Positions 8,789 to 18,112 of a stretch of 64,000 bases of DNA are shown here, piece after piece (positions within the stretch are counted from its first letter, which is position 1; each line of letters starts with the position of its first letter). A program made the position numbers and the translations under genes. The notes under the pieces are model-generated. The model searched no databases and had not been told where the DNA came from. It saw nothing but the letters and a program-made list of their open reading frames with translations. Source of the DNA: Mycolicibacterium confluentis. GTDB lineage: Bacteria > Actinomycetota > Actinomycetes > Mycobacteriales > Mycobacteriaceae. The DNA lies in NCBI RefSeq assembly GCF_010729895.1, contig NZ_AP022612.1, positions 5,812,558-5,876,557 on the forward strand, written 5' to 3'.

Positions 8789-9732
8789 CCGAGTTCCGCC
8801 AGGAACCTCGTCAGGTGGTCGTTGACCGCCTCGGGCGCTTCCTCGTGGCCGAAATGACCGGCGCCGGCCAGTGACCCGAACTGACCCTGCGGCGCGTACC
8901 GGCGCGTCCGGGACACCGGATCCGCCAGCACGTACGGGTCGGCGTCGCCGCGCAGGTGCAGCATCGGGATGTCGAGGGGCTTGTCCATGGCCTGCATGAA
9001 TCGCCGTCCCTCGGAGCGGAACTGACTGCGCACCGCCCAGCGCTGGTACTCGAAGGCGCAGTGCGCCGCACCCGGAATCTGGATGGCCTGCCGCAGGTGT
9101 CCGACGCTCGCCGAGAAGTCCTCTGATGCGGCCCATTTCGCAGACGCGCGGCGACGGAACAGATCCTCGAGGGCGTGGGCATCGTGACGCGTGAGCATCC
9201 GTTCGGGCCACCACGGAGCCTGGTATGCCAGCAGCGAGCGCAGCAGTGCGCCACTCTGATCGCGGCGGGTCAGGGCGGAACGCCGCAGTGCCGCCGGATG
9301 CGGTGAACTGATCAGGGCGATGCCGCGCACCAACCGCGGATGCAGCACCGAGGTCGCCCAGCACACCAGGCCACCGTCGGCGTGGCCGACCAGCGTGGCC
9401 GAGGTGTGGCCCAGTGCGCGGATCAGTCCGGCGGTGTCGCCGGCCAGCGTCCACCCGTCGTAACCCCGGGGCGGTTTGTCGCTGCCGCCGTAGCCCCGCA
9501 GATCCACCGCGACCCCGCGCACGCCCGACAGGCCGCGCAGTTGGTGTCGCCACGACCACCAGAACGACCCGAAGCCGTGCAGGAAGATCACCAACGGGCG
9601 CGAGGCTGGGGGTGGATCGTTGGGCTTGGGATCGGCCTCGACCACGTGGAACCGGATCCCGTTGGCGTGCACGTCGTGATGACGCCACGGTCCGGCGATG
9701 CGGGTCACCGAGGGGTCGGGACCAACCGCCAT
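8785..9732 (-). CDS. ephE: Alpha/beta-hydrolase, epoxide hydrolase-like EphE (Rv3670 ortholog)
   Basis: 315 aa. Oxyanion-hole motif FLHGFGSFWWSW, strand-turn VAVDLRGYGGSDKP, nucleophile elbow VGHADGGLV (Asp nucleophile, as in epoxide hydrolases), and catalytic acid/His region LRGDADPYV...AGHFGHEEAP. Asp at the elbow separates it from lipases. Native substrate unknown. Confidence 0.88.
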   Translation of the reverse strand: MAVGPDPSVTRIAGPWRHHDVHANGIRFHVVEADPKPNDPPPASRPLVIFLHGFGSFWWSWRHQLRGLSGVRGVAVDLRGYGGSDKPPRGYDGWTLAGDTAGLIRALGHTSATLVGHADGGLVCWATSVLHPRLVRGIALISSPHPAALRRSALTRRDQSGALLRSLLAYQAPWWPERMLTRHDAHALEDLFRRRASAKWAASEDFSASVGHLRQAIQIPGAAHCAFEYQRWAVRSQFRSEGRRFMQAMDKPLDIPMLHLRGDADPYVLADPVSRTRRYAPQGQFGSLAGAGHFGHEEAPEAVNDHLTRFLAELG

Positions 9733-9739
9733 CAGACGG

Positions 9740-10258
9740 TCACCAACCGGATGGGTCGGGTGCGTTGGCGGCTTTATCGGTCAGCGTGGTCTGGGCATGC
9801 GGGCCGCGGTGGTCACCAGGGGTCAGCGCCGACCGGGTCTCCTTGACCGACTCGATGGTCTGCTGAGGGCCCCGGATGCGCCGCACCTTCAGATACCCGA
9901 ACAGCGCCAACACGGCCGTCACCACCAGCATGACGGCGAAGACGATCAGGAACGCGACCCAGCGCCACAGCCAGGTGTCCAGCAGTTCGGCGACGAAGAA
10001 GAAAAAGAAGAACGTGGAGTAGAACAGGATGACCAGCGCGAGGATGAAGAAGACGCTGCCGGTCAGCCCCTTCTTGACGTCGCGGGTGATCTCCGCCCGG
10101 GCCAGTTCGACTTCCGCCCGCACCAGCGTCGACACCTGGGCGGTGGCGTCCTTCACGAGGTCGCCGATGGAAGCGTCGGCCGGCACTGCATGCGGATCGA
10201 CCAACGGGATTGAGGTCACGGTGGCGGGTACGCCGGTCTTGCGGTCACCTTTGCTCAC
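9740..10258 (-). CDS. DUF1469/phage-holin-like membrane protein (Rv3669 ortholog)
   Basis: 172 aa. N-terminal amphipathic helix LVKDATAQVSTLVRAEVELA, then two membrane segments separated by a short loop (VFFILALVILFYSTFFFFFF and VAFLIVFAVMLVVTAVLAL). This is the Phage_holin_3_6/DUF1469 pattern. It precedes ephE on the same strand with an 8-bp gap, so the two are likely an operon. Function unknown. Confidence 0.85.
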   Translation of the reverse strand: MSKGDRKTGVPATVTSIPLVDPHAVPADASIGDLVKDATAQVSTLVRAEVELARAEITRDVKKGLTGSVFFILALVILFYSTFFFFFFVAELLDTWLWRWVAFLIVFAVMLVVTAVLALFGYLKVRRIRGPQQTIESVKETRSALTPGDHRGPHAQTTLTDKAANAPDPSGW

Positions 10259-10376
10259 GATCGTTCATGTTGCCATGCCGTCTGGGGCCAGCACGACCCG
10301 CTGATACCGATGGTGCAGGTGTGGCCCGGCTAAACTGACGCGACAGCAGGGGCTGGACGATGGCAGGAGATCATTG

Positions 10377-11072
10377 ATGACCGGACGCCGGCGGTGGGGA
10401 AGTCTGGCCAGTCTGTGCGTGGTGATCGGTTCGGGCGTCGCTCTCGCGGGGCCCGCGCACGCGGCCCCGGTGGTTCTCGGTGGCGGTTCGGGCATCGTGG
10501 TCAACGGCGAGTCGTTCTGCACGCTGACCGCGATCGGGCACGACAACAGGGGTGACCTGGTCGGATTCACCTCGGCGCACTGCGGCGGCCCGGGCGCGAC
10601 AGTGGCCGCCGAGGGCGCGGAGGCAGAAGGGCCCGTCGGCACCATGGTCGCCGGGAATGACGGCCTGGACTATGCCGTCATCAAGTTCGACCCGGCCAAG
10701 GTGACCCCGACCAACAACGTCAAGGGCTTCCTCATCAACGGCCTCGGTCCCGACCCGAAGTTCGGCGCCGTGGCGTGCAAGCTGGGCCGCACGACGGGAT
10801 ATTCGTGCGGCGTCACGTGGGGCCCCGGCAAGGATCCCGGCACCATCGTCAACCAGGTCTGCGGTCAGCCCGGGGACTCCGGTGCGCCCGTGACCGTCGA
10901 CAACAAGCTGGTCGGCATGATCCACGGCGCGTTCACCGAGGACCTGCCGACCTGCGTCATCAAGTTCATCCCGCTGCACACGCCAGCCGTGACGATGTCG
11001 TTCAACACGCAGTTGGCCGACATCGTGGCCAAGGACCGCCCGGGCAGCGGGTTCGTCCCGATCGGGTCCTAG
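10377..11072 (+). CDS. Secreted S1-family serine protease (Rv3668c ortholog)
   Basis: 231 aa from ATG 10377 with GGAG upstream. Signal peptide: arginine-rich start, hydrophobic LASLCVVIGSGVALAG and AHAAP cleavage region. Triad: His in FTSAHCGG, Asp in GLDYAVIKF, Ser in GQPGDSGAPV, as in alpha-lytic-type proteases. Secreted. Convergent with the acs remnant; a strong hairpin lies between. Confidence 0.9.
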   Translation: MTGRRRWGSLASLCVVIGSGVALAGPAHAAPVVLGGGSGIVVNGESFCTLTAIGHDNRGDLVGFTSAHCGGPGATVAAEGAEAEGPVGTMVAGNDGLDYAVIKFDPAKVTPTNNVKGFLINGLGPDPKFGAVACKLGRTTGYSCGVTWGPGKDPGTIVNQVCGQPGDSGAPVTVDNKLVGMIHGAFTEDLPTCVIKFIPLHTPAVTMSFNTQLADIVAKDRPGSGFVPIGS

Positions 11073-11088
11073 CTCTTCCCAGGGCCTT

Positions 11089-11133
11089 TTCCCGCGAGCG
11101 GGCTGGGGTCCCGCGAGCGGCCGCTCGCGGGAA
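11089..11133. terminator. Bidirectional hairpin between protease gene and acs remnant
   Basis: TCCCGCGAGCGG at 11109-11120 is followed at once by its reverse complement to 11132; a further copy of the left arm starts at 11089 and can pair with the same right arm. No U-tract, which is common in mycobacteria. Located between convergent gene ends. Confidence 0.75.
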
Positions 11134-11142
11134 GTGAGAGGG

Positions 11143-11240
11143 CTACTTGCCTGCGCGGATGGCTTCGAAGACGCTGGGGTCGAGCAGTGTTGAGGCGTCG
11201 CCGAGGTCGCGGGTTTCGGCGACGTCGCGCAGCAGACGCG
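11143..11240 (-). pseudogene. acs: Acetyl-CoA synthetase 3' remnant at the native acs position
   Basis: Minus-strand frame encodes the Acs C-terminus: RLLRDVAETRDLGDAS, then LLDPSVFEAIRAGK and a stop at 11143-11145. Position right after the S1 protease is where acs (Rv3667) lies in mycobacteria. Only about 32 of roughly 650 codons remain; upstream of this the sequence becomes unrelated and runs into repeat R1. This marks the left edge of the island. The other acs 3' end at 26 kb differs in sequence, so it is not a simple duplicate. Confidence 0.85.
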
Positions 11241-11340
11241 CTGTGAAGTGGATACGGAGTGGTGGCGTGCGTCACGTGGGGCCGCTGATGCGACGCCGAG
11301 TATGCCGCGCCGGGGCTCGCTCCAACGGTCTGGACCGAGG

Positions 11341-11548
11341 ACTTTACGTACTGTCGACGGCGACGCCCGCGTACTTGACACTTCGCGTGTGGGGCTGCCA
11401 GCGAATATCCAGCACTGTTCTTCAACACGGCAGTTTCAACGTGTGCTTGCCGGCTCGCGGCCGCAACATCGGCCTGATCGGACACTCCGCCCGGCCCGGC
11501 GGAAGGGGCGCCGGCGAAGGAATCGAGATCGACGCGTTCGCCCTCAGA
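11341..11548. repeat. Repeat R1 (partner R2 at 26958-27165)
   Basis: About 208 bp collinear with R2 without net indels and roughly 87 percent identical by eye. It contains TTGACACTTCG at 11375 and a strictly conserved block around CTCGCGGCCGCAACATCGG. In both places it lies beyond the 5' side of an acs 3' remnant and upstream of plus-strand island genes. Differences do not favour any codon position, so it looks regulatory or structural rather than coding. Confidence 0.75.
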
Positions 11549-11570
11549 CGCTTGCCCCGATGGGCAGCAA

Positions 11571-12288
11571 ACCGAAATTCTCGGCTACCCGACATAGGTT
11601 GCGCAGGGCGGTGATTGGGGCTCGGTCATCGCCTCCTGGCTCGGTTTCGATCACCCTCAGTCATGCCGTGCCATCTATCTCAGCACTGACGGGCTACGAC
11701 CGCACGGAGCCACACCCTATGAGGCGGACCGATCTGGTGAGTGGACCAACGAAGAGTTGGCACACTTCGCGATGGAGGGCACCGATTTCCAAGTTGAATT
11801 GGGTTACTACCGCATCCAGGTGACACGGCCGCAAACGCTAGGCATCGCGCTGCACGACAGCCCGCTGGGAGCTGCAGCCTGGATTATCGAGAAGTACAAA
11901 AGATGGTCCAACTGTGTCGACTGCGATGACATCGGCGAACGTCTCGGATGGCAGAACTTGCTGACCATCGTGATGCTCTACCTCATCGACGACGCATTCG
12001 TCACCTCGACATGGATCTACGCCGGCCATGAACTGGACGATCCGTCTACTCTGCCTCCGGGCGCCAGAGTAGAAGTCCCGACGGCCTTCGCTGCCTACCG
12101 GGACCCCGTAGATCCCGCACCGCCACGATCACTGGTTGAACGTTCGCACAATCTGATCAGCGGGACTGAAATGCCCAAGGGCGGCCACTTCGCAGCTCTC
12201 GAGGAGTCCAAATTGTCTGCGGCAGATCTGCGCAGATTCCTGGGTCTAATCGACGAGACAGTATTTTCACCCTACGCATAACAGCAGA
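11571..12288. repeat. 718-bp direct repeat, copy 1 (copy 2 at 16502-17218)
   Basis: Nearly identical to copy 2: I see one extra A at about 11791 and one T/C difference near 12209. It carries only the 3' two-thirds of an epoxide hydrolase gene, so this copy is the secondary one and copy 2 retains the adjoining 5' part. Confidence 0.92.
11574..12281 (+). pseudogene. Epoxide hydrolase 3' fragment, copy 1
   Basis: Frame reads EILGYPT, then TAG (11595-11597), then VAQGGDWGSVIASWLGF with the catalytic Asp of the nucleophile elbow, and continues to a normal C-terminus ending SPYA. An ATG at 11757 could start a 174-residue product, but that lacks the nucleophile. Relative to the microsomal-type EH family, the N-terminal domain and first half of the alpha/beta fold are absent. 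Non-functional fragment. Confidence 0.85.
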
Positions 12289-12560
12289 GCCGACGGCGAC
12301 ATTTGCACCTGGGGCAGGGCGGTGGGGCGCCAACCCGCTCGCGTTCTCGGAGAGGTTCGGTGGCGGAGTCCCACAGGTGGCTGTTCGAGCCAGTGCGTTG
12401 ACAGATCGTAAGGCAATCGTGGGTGAACAGATGACAATTGCCATCTCGCGCTGCGCCCGTCACGAGAACACACTTCAGGAGCGTGTGCGCGGTCGAATGT
12501 CCTTCGCTCAGAAAAACTTTGGCGCGCGTTCTAGTGCTTTCAACCCTTCAAGGAGTTAAT

Positions 12561-13841
12561 GTGCCGCGATCGTCACCGAGCAAATGGGCAATGCTCGGAA
12601 TTGCCTACCTGGTGCTGCTGGCAGCGTACGTTCCGTTCCTCGGATGGACGCCCAAGCTCACCAGTGTCATGGAAGACCTGTCGTTGAACTACACGCAGGC
12701 AGGCGCCCTCTCCTCAGTGGCGGGACTTGCTGCCGGAATTGCCCTGCTCTCCGGTGGGGTGATCACGTCGAAGTGGGGGCCCAAGAACATCCTGCTTGCG
12801 GGTCTGGCTGGTGGAGTGATCGGTCTGCTGCTGTTCGCATACGCAGACAGTTACACGGTGGCGATGATCGCTCGTGTCATCAGCGGCGCCGCAGCCGGCT
12901 TTCTTTTCGTCGGCACGTACACCGTTGCTGTCAACTGGTTTCAGAAGTCGAAAGAGACCGGTAGGGCACTCGGCATCATGGCAACCGGTGATGGGACCGG
13001 TTTGCTGTTCGCGCTTTACGTCTTCGCGTGGGTGCTGACGTTGATGGGTTGGCGTGGTGGACTTGTCGCCGGCGCAATCGGCCTTGTCGTGGTGCTTGCA
13101 GTCGTCTACTTCCTGGTCCCAGGCGGCGCGGGGTCGACGGATGAAGCGCAGACCGAACAGGTCACGTCGAACGGGACATCAGCGCGCCCGGGGCTGCTTG
13201 CTTCGGTGCTGCGCCGAGGCGTGATTATCGCGGCAATATTCGCTATCGGAACCACCGGGCTTTTCACACTCCTCGCAGCCTGGATGCCTGCGGTACTGGT
13301 GGAGGGCGCTGGTTGGTCGGAGTCCAACGCGGGTCTGGTTGCGTCGTCGTTCGCCGTGGTCGGTATCACCACTGCGCTACTGGGAGGTTTCCTCTCCGAC
13401 CGTATCGGCCGCAAACCGGTGTTGGTCGCGGGCGGGTTCGCCGGAAGTTTGGGCGTGGCAGGCACGGCTCTCGCTCTTTCCGCCGGGAACTACACCCTAG
13501 TCGCGGTCTGCATCCCGATCATCGGCCTAGGCATCTATCTGGCTTTCCCCGTGGCGGTAGCCCTCGCCGTTGAGGCTACCGAACCGGAATTCGTCGGCGC
13601 CGCAAATGGACTGGTACTGGGATCCGGATACATCGTGGGTGGCTTCATCTACCCGCTCGCGCTCGGCAGCATCAAGGACGCGACCGGCGACTACGCCGTA
13701 GGGTTCTATGCACTCGCTGTCGCGACATTCGTCCTTTGTGCGCTGGCTCCGTTGTTGGCCAAGAAGACGGCACATGCAGCGGCAACGGGTGCGGGCGACG
13801 TGAGAGGCACCGACCGACACGATCTCGAACCGCAGACGTAA
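12561..13841 (+). CDS. MFS transporter, CynX/NarK-like, 426 aa
   Basis: GTG 12561 behind AAGGAG. Twelve hydrophobic segments are visible; the loop after TM2 (SKWGPKN) and after TM8 (FLSDRIGRKPVLVAG) are MFS motif-A type. Closest relative in this window is the transporter at 62761, sharing the start region (AYLVLL...PFLGWTPKL versus AYLAL...PYVGWSPSI) and the same architecture. It is followed by a strong hairpin, then the amidase. Likely imports a small organic acid, amide or similar substrate of the island; substrate unknown. Confidence 0.85.
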   Translation: MPRSSPSKWAMLGIAYLVLLAAYVPFLGWTPKLTSVMEDLSLNYTQAGALSSVAGLAAGIALLSGGVITSKWGPKNILLAGLAGGVIGLLLFAYADSYTVAMIARVISGAAAGFLFVGTYTVAVNWFQKSKETGRALGIMATGDGTGLLFALYVFAWVLTLMGWRGGLVAGAIGLVVVLAVVYFLVPGGAGSTDEAQTEQVTSNGTSARPGLLASVLRRGVIIAAIFAIGTTGLFTLLAAWMPAVLVEGAGWSESNAGLVASSFAVVGITTALLGGFLSDRIGRKPVLVAGGFAGSLGVAGTALALSAGNYTLVAVCIPIIGLGIYLAFPVAVALAVEATEPEFVGAANGLVLGSGYIVGGFIYPLALGSIKDATGDYAVGFYALAVATFVLCALAPLLAKKTAHAAATGAGDVRGTDRHDLEPQT

Positions 13842-13845
13842 TAGT

Positions 13846-13887
13846 CGGGCTTCACGGGGTAGTGCGCTCGCTACCCCGTGAAGCCCG
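13846..13887 (+). terminator. 17-bp perfect hairpin after the MFS gene
   Basis: CGGGCTTCACGGGGTAG at 13846-13862, an 8-nt loop, and the exact reverse complement at 13871-13887, four bases after the MFS stop codon. No U-tract, but position and stem strength fit an intrinsic terminator. Confidence 0.85.
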
Positions 13888-14122
13888 TGACCGACCCAGC
13901 TCCCTGCAATTTCGGATACTGCGCCGAGTCATCGCATCGGGATCTGGCTTCACTCCATGTGACATTCCGGCTGCAGCGCAAGAATGAAGGGTTCGCGGCG
14001 ATTCGCGATTGGTGCGGGCCACTCGTTCACACTCACTGGGATGAAGGCGCCGCTCACCCCTGCCGATCAGCCGAATTGCGCGAGAGCAAAACTAGATGTC
14101 AATGAGGTTGTTGAGGAGCAGT

Positions 14123-15547
14123 ATGAGCACGGACCTCCACTACATGTCGGCTGTGGACCTACTGAAGGCGTTCAGAGAGAAGTCAATCTCTCCGCTTGAG
14201 GCGCTGGAGTCGGTGCAAACTCGCGCCGACGAAGTCGAGCCCAAGATCAACGCACTGCTGGAACGTGACTGGGAAGACCACACGATTCGTGCGCGCGCGT
14301 CGACCGAACGGTATGCAGCGGGTACGCCCTTGGGGCCACTCGATGGACTACCGGTGGTGGTGAAGGAAGAGCACCCCATGGCCGGCCGCGAGCAGTCATC
14401 GGGATCCCTGGTCGTCCGTGACACTGCTGCAGAGACACATCCTGTGCCGGAGAGGATGATCAACGCCGGAGCCGTTGTGCACGCCCGGACGACAACTCCT
14501 GAATTTGCTTGCGCAGCGATATGTTTCAGCGAGAAGTGGGGCGTGACACGCAATCCCTGGAACAGGGACTACACGCCCGGTGGCTCATCGGGGGGGTCCG
14601 CAGCTGCCTTGGCCAGCGGCACTGCGTACCTCGCAAGTGCATCCGATATGGGTGGGTCTATCCGGATCCCCGCGAGCTTTTCGGGTGTCGTCGGGTTCAA
14701 GGCCCCTTACGGACGCGTTCCGTCCATGCCGCCCTACGGCCTGAGTACGTACTGCCACGAGGGTCCGATGGCCCGCACCGTCGAAGACGTCGTTCTCTTC
14801 CAGAACGTCATCCAAGGTCAGCATCACAAGGACCCGATTTCCCTTCCGTCGAATCCCGTTCCCACCGATCTCGGGGACGTTCGCGGACTCAAAGTGGCGT
14901 ATGCGCTGACACTCGGCGATTATGCCGTCGAACCCGAAATTTCCTTGAACACCAAGAGATTTGCGGACGCTCTCGCTGATGCCGGCGCCGACGTCACCGA
15001 AGTTACGGTGCCTGTGGTTGCGAAGATGGTCTTCGAAACGTTGCTCGCCCACTTCGATCGCAACCTCAGCGAGTACGTCGACACCGCCTGTCGTGACGAC
15101 AGCGACTACGACCGCCTCATGCCCTATACCCGGCATATCGTCGAGCTCTGCCGAGAGGCCGGTGGTCGAATCTCGCCGTTGCAAGGAATAACCCGCGAGG
15201 CTGAGATTCAAGCCGCGGTACTCCAGGTCTTCGAAAACCACGACGCTCTAATCTGTCCCACCATGGGAGCCTACGGATACCTCGCCGACGACAGCTATCT
15301 CGACGGTATCGAGACCAACGGCCACCGCTTCCACCACTACCTCGAAACCGCGCTCACGCCTGTGTTCAATATCGCCAGCCGGCATCCCGTTCTGAATGTC
15401 CCTTCTGGTTTGGCCCCCAACGGTGTCCCGACGGGAGTGCAGATTGTTGCTCGGCCTTACGACGACGTCACCGCGTTCCGCGTCGGTGCAGCCGCCGAGA
15501 AAGCCCTCGGCATCTGGTTGAATCCCGAGTGGCGACCGAACATCTAG
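14123..15547 (+). CDS. Amidase signature family hydrolase, 474 aa
   Basis: ATG 14123 follows GAGGAG. Ser-cisSer-Lys triad of the amidase signature family: Lys81 in LPVVVKEEHP, cis-Ser156 in GGSSGGSAAALASG, nucleophile Ser179 in SDMGGSIRIPAS. Length is normal. Cytosolic hydrolysis of a carboxamide (aliphatic or aryl) to acid plus ammonia or amine. Lies between an MFS transporter and a cupin, suggesting import then deamidation of an amide. It lacks a GatA-type C-terminal context, so tRNA-dependent amidotransferase is unlikely. Confidence 0.9.
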   Translation: MSTDLHYMSAVDLLKAFREKSISPLEALESVQTRADEVEPKINALLERDWEDHTIRARASTERYAAGTPLGPLDGLPVVVKEEHPMAGREQSSGSLVVRDTAAETHPVPERMINAGAVVHARTTTPEFACAAICFSEKWGVTRNPWNRDYTPGGSSGGSAAALASGTAYLASASDMGGSIRIPASFSGVVGFKAPYGRVPSMPPYGLSTYCHEGPMARTVEDVVLFQNVIQGQHHKDPISLPSNPVPTDLGDVRGLKVAYALTLGDYAVEPEISLNTKRFADALADAGADVTEVTVPVVAKMVFETLLAHFDRNLSEYVDTACRDDSDYDRLMPYTRHIVELCREAGGRISPLQGITREAEIQAAVLQVFENHDALICPTMGAYGYLADDSYLDGIETNGHRFHHYLETALTPVFNIASRHPVLNVPSGLAPNGVPTGVQIVARPYDDVTAFRVGAAAEKALGIWLNPEWRPNI

Positions 15548-15781
15548 GGGAATACTCGGATGGGTCGGCGCGGGGCGTTCGGCGTTCCCGCTACAGCACG
15601 CAGGGTATCGACCGTCCGAGCTTTGGGTCGGCACCTGCCTGGCTGTTTGGACGTAGGTTGCCATCGGTTACACATCGAGAATTGACGCAAACTCAAGCCA
15701 ATCGACCCAGCATTTCTGAGAAGCGTTGAACTCCTATAATTTTCACGCAATCCGACCCAAATCTGAAAGAACAGGTGCAGC

Positions 15782-16126
15782 ATGCAGAAGTTCGAACTCA
15801 ACTGGACGCCCTTCGAGGCCGTGGCTCCCGAGCGTGTGACGGAGGGGCAGCCCACCACACGACTGGCTGAAGGCGTTGCCGGCGAGGCCCTGAAATCCGG
15901 GCTGTGGGAGGTGACGCCGGGCAGATTCACCACGGCCCCCAAGGGATTCGATGAAGTCATTCACATCGTCAGCGGGAAAGGGGTATTGCGGTCCGTTGAT
16001 GGAAGTTCGATCGACCTGGCACCTGGAGTTTCGTTCCTGATGGAAGATGGCTTCGTCGGCGAGTGGGAGATCGTTGAGCCACTTCGGAAGTTCTACGCAA
16101 AGGTATCGACAACCACGGTCGCCTAG
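15782..16126 (+). CDS. Cupin_3 (DUF861)-type small protein, copy A
   Basis: 114 aa, one conserved cupin barrel: WEVTPGRFTTAPKGFDEVIHIVSG is motif 1 with Glu and His metal ligands, and LAPGVSFLMEDGFVGEWEI is motif 2. About three quarters identical to the cupin at 62156-62500 and of the same length. DUF861 members include ureidoglycine aminohydrolase relatives and unknown enzymes. Its stop abuts the truncated epoxide hydrolase. Function unknown, probably a step in the island pathway. Confidence 0.82.
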   Translation: MQKFELNWTPFEAVAPERVTEGQPTTRLAEGVAGEALKSGLWEVTPGRFTTAPKGFDEVIHIVSGKGVLRSVDGSSIDLAPGVSFLMEDGFVGEWEIVEPLRKFYAKVSTTTVA

Positions 16127-16127
16127 C

Positions 16128-17211
16128 TGGGGCGCAGCCAGCTTGGTACCCCCATCGAGCACGTACAGCGACTGCGCGAGTTCTGGCTCAAATCCTTCGA
16201 CTGGGCACGCTCCCAAGAAGAACTCAACAGGCTCCCGCAGTTTCGCTGCACGGTCGCTGGCGACAACCCGCACTACGTCCACCTCCGATCCCGCACCGGG
16301 CAGCCCCGCGGTGCTCTCGTACTGATACACGGATGGCCGGGCTCGTTCTTCGAGTTCTACGGCCTCATCGACGAGCTGATGTCAGACCCGGCGTGGTCTT
16401 ACGACATCGTGGTGCCGTCATTACCGGGTTTCGCTTTCAGTACCCCGTTGAGCCGGCCGCTGGGGTGTCGCGCAATGGCCAATCGCATTCGCACGCTCAT
16501 GACCGAAATTCTCGGCTACCCGACATAGGTTGCGCAGGGCGGTGATTGGGGCTCGGTCATCGCCTCCTGGCTCGGTTTCGATCACCCTCAGTCATGCCGT
16601 GCCATCTATCTCAGCACTGACGGGCTACGACCGCACGGAGCCACACCCTATGAGGCGGACCGATCTGGTGAGTGGACCAACGAAGAGTTGGCACACTTCG
16701 CGATGGAGGGCACCGATTTCCAGTTGAATTGGGTTACTACCGCATCCAGGTGACACGGCCGCAAACGCTAGGCATCGCGCTGCACGACAGCCCGCTGGGA
16801 GCTGCAGCCTGGATTATCGAGAAGTACAAAAGATGGTCCAACTGTGTCGACTGCGATGACATCGGCGAACGTCTCGGATGGCAGAACTTGCTGACCATCG
16901 TGATGCTCTACCTCATCGACGACGCATTCGTCACCTCGACATGGATCTACGCCGGCCATGAACTGGACGATCCGTCTACTCTGCCTCCGGGCGCCAGAGT
17001 AGAAGTCCCGACGGCCTTCGCTGCCTACCGGGACCCCGTAGATCCCGCACCGCCACGATCACTGGTTGAACGTTCGCACAATCTGATCAGCGGGACTGAA
17101 ATGCCCAAGGGCGGCCACTTCGCAGCTCTCGAGGAGCCCAAATTGTCTGCGGCAGATCTGCGCAGATTCCTGGGTCTAATCGACGAGACAGTATTTTCAC
17201 CCTACGCATAA
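16128..17211 (+). pseudogene. Epoxide hydrolase pseudogene, copy 2 (EHN plus alpha/beta hydrolase)
   Basis: Frame begins just after the cupin stop without a start codon at LGTPIEHVQRLREFWLKSFD, runs through LPQFRCTVAGDNPHYVHLRS and the oxyanion motif LIHGWPGSFFEFYGL, then VVPSLPGFAFST, reaches an in-frame TAG at 16526-16528 (LGYPT-stop-VAQGGDWGS), and loses frame by a one-base deletion near 16722. Four independent faults in effect: missing N-terminus, stop, frameshift and no start. The same stop occurs in copy 1, so it predates the duplication; the frameshift is later. Confidence 0.85.
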
Positions 17212-17218
17212 CAGCAGA
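16502..17218. repeat. 717-bp direct repeat, copy 2
   Basis: Identical to 11571-12288 apart from one deleted A (about 16722) and one C for T (about 17138). The repeat starts exactly at ACCGAAATTCTCGG and ends at ACAGCAGA in both copies; flanks are unrelated. The segment between the repeats carries MFS, amidase and cupin, so unequal recombination could delete or amplify that block. Confidence 0.92.
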
Positions 17219-17221
17219 ACG

Positions 17222-17565
17222 CACCTGCCTGCACATCGAGATCTCGCCCCACCGGATCAGCCCACGGATTGGCGAAGACGTAATCGCTATCCAGGTCGCC
17301 GTACTCGGCATGCAGGTAATCGCAGTACATGCGGATGGACCGGCCCGGTACCGGAACCTGATGCGATCCGACTTAGCCCGCGCCCCATCGGTATTCACCC
17401 GGCCCACCACCGACAACACGCACGCAACGGCGTCGATGGCCTCATGGCGCAATCCCAGGGCCTCGCCAATGCGTAGTCTCGTCTCGGCCAGCAGCAGGGT
17501 GAACAACAACCGGACCCGCGACCGGTCACACGATCCCAGTACCGCCGCGAGTTGGGCGTTGGAAG
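17222..17565 (-). pseudogene. Tyrosine-type site-specific recombinase remnant
   Basis: Minus-strand translation gives RVRLLFTLLLAETRLRIGEALGLRHE, IDAVACVLSVVGRVNTDGA, then after a frameshift IRMYCDYLHAEYGDLDSDYVF and ANPWADPVGRD. This is the N-terminal catalytic half, including the first catalytic Arg region (RIGEALGL), of the mycobacterial integrase family usually found in mobile elements. The C-terminal HxxR...Y part is missing. Marker of past mobility next to the EH repeat. Confidence 0.72.
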
Positions 17566-17574
17566 GTCTCGGCG

Positions 17575-17800
17575 ATGGCGTGCAGGAGGTTGGTGGCGAG
17601 TCGGTTAGGGGAAACCCGCCCGCCCGGAGATGTGGCGGCGGACGATTCGCAGGGTGCGGATGAACGACATCCGCGGTGGGTCGTGGCCGTCGGGGTCGGT
17701 GGCTTCTTACATCAGTGCGCGGATCGCGCTGTGCGTCAATTGCAGCGCCCAGATCTGCAGGCGCGCCATTTCGGGGCTGTTGGAACGCACCACCCGCTAG
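17575..17800 (-). pseudogene. IS4/IS5-like transposase C-terminal remnant
   Basis: Minus strand shows RVVRSNSPEMARLQIWALQL, then LTHSAIRALM, a stop, EATDPDGHDPPRMSFIRTL and RIVRRHISGRAGF. The pattern R-x-S-x-x-PE-x-x-x-x-x-x-WAL-L-x-x-YA-x-RALM...DRLSF-x-RTLR-x-x-R is the end of IS4-superfamily transposases in actinobacteria. One in-frame stop and no N-terminus. Confidence 0.55.
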
Positions 17801-17915
17801 CTGCCTCTTCAACCGGGCATTTTTTCGGCCTCGAGCTCTTCGAGCCGTTTGGCTCGTCGGCCTTCATGCCGCCGTACTGGGCAATCCAGCGACCCACGTC
17901 GATACGGAACTCAAA
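17800..17915 (-). pseudogene. IS3-family OrfA remnant
   Basis: Minus strand encodes RIDVGRWIAQYGGMKADE and, after a one-base slip, KRLEELEAEKMPG. YGGMKADE-x-KRLKELE-x-EN is the leucine-zipper start of many IS3 OrfA proteins. Only about 35 codons are left. Together with the neighbouring remnants it forms a graveyard of mobile elements left of the intact IS3 copy. Confidence 0.55.
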
Positions 17916-18112
17916 CCGTTCACCTCCGGTCTGAAAACACTCCGCCCGGCGCTGGCTTTAGCAGCCGCGTCCGATAAGGCGGTGCGGCGCAGGGTTCTCG
18001 TCGACGATGATGCCGACCATGGCATGACCCAGCCCGCGCAACGGGTCTGCTGCACGAATAGGTGACATCTGAGTTGGCTTGCCCAGCGTGGGCAGGCTGG
18101 AAGGATGTCCCC

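Noticed and set aside
7298..9688. A 796-codon open frame on the minus strand
   Set aside because: It runs antisense through the NUDIX and marP genes and overlaps ephE in another frame; its translation is Arg/Gly-rich without family motifs. Typical high-GC shadow.
11341..11548. Conserved small peptide in R1/R2 (frame with RGRNIGLIGH)
   Set aside because: Changes between copies hit all codon positions and no ribosome site or start is shared; treated as non-coding.
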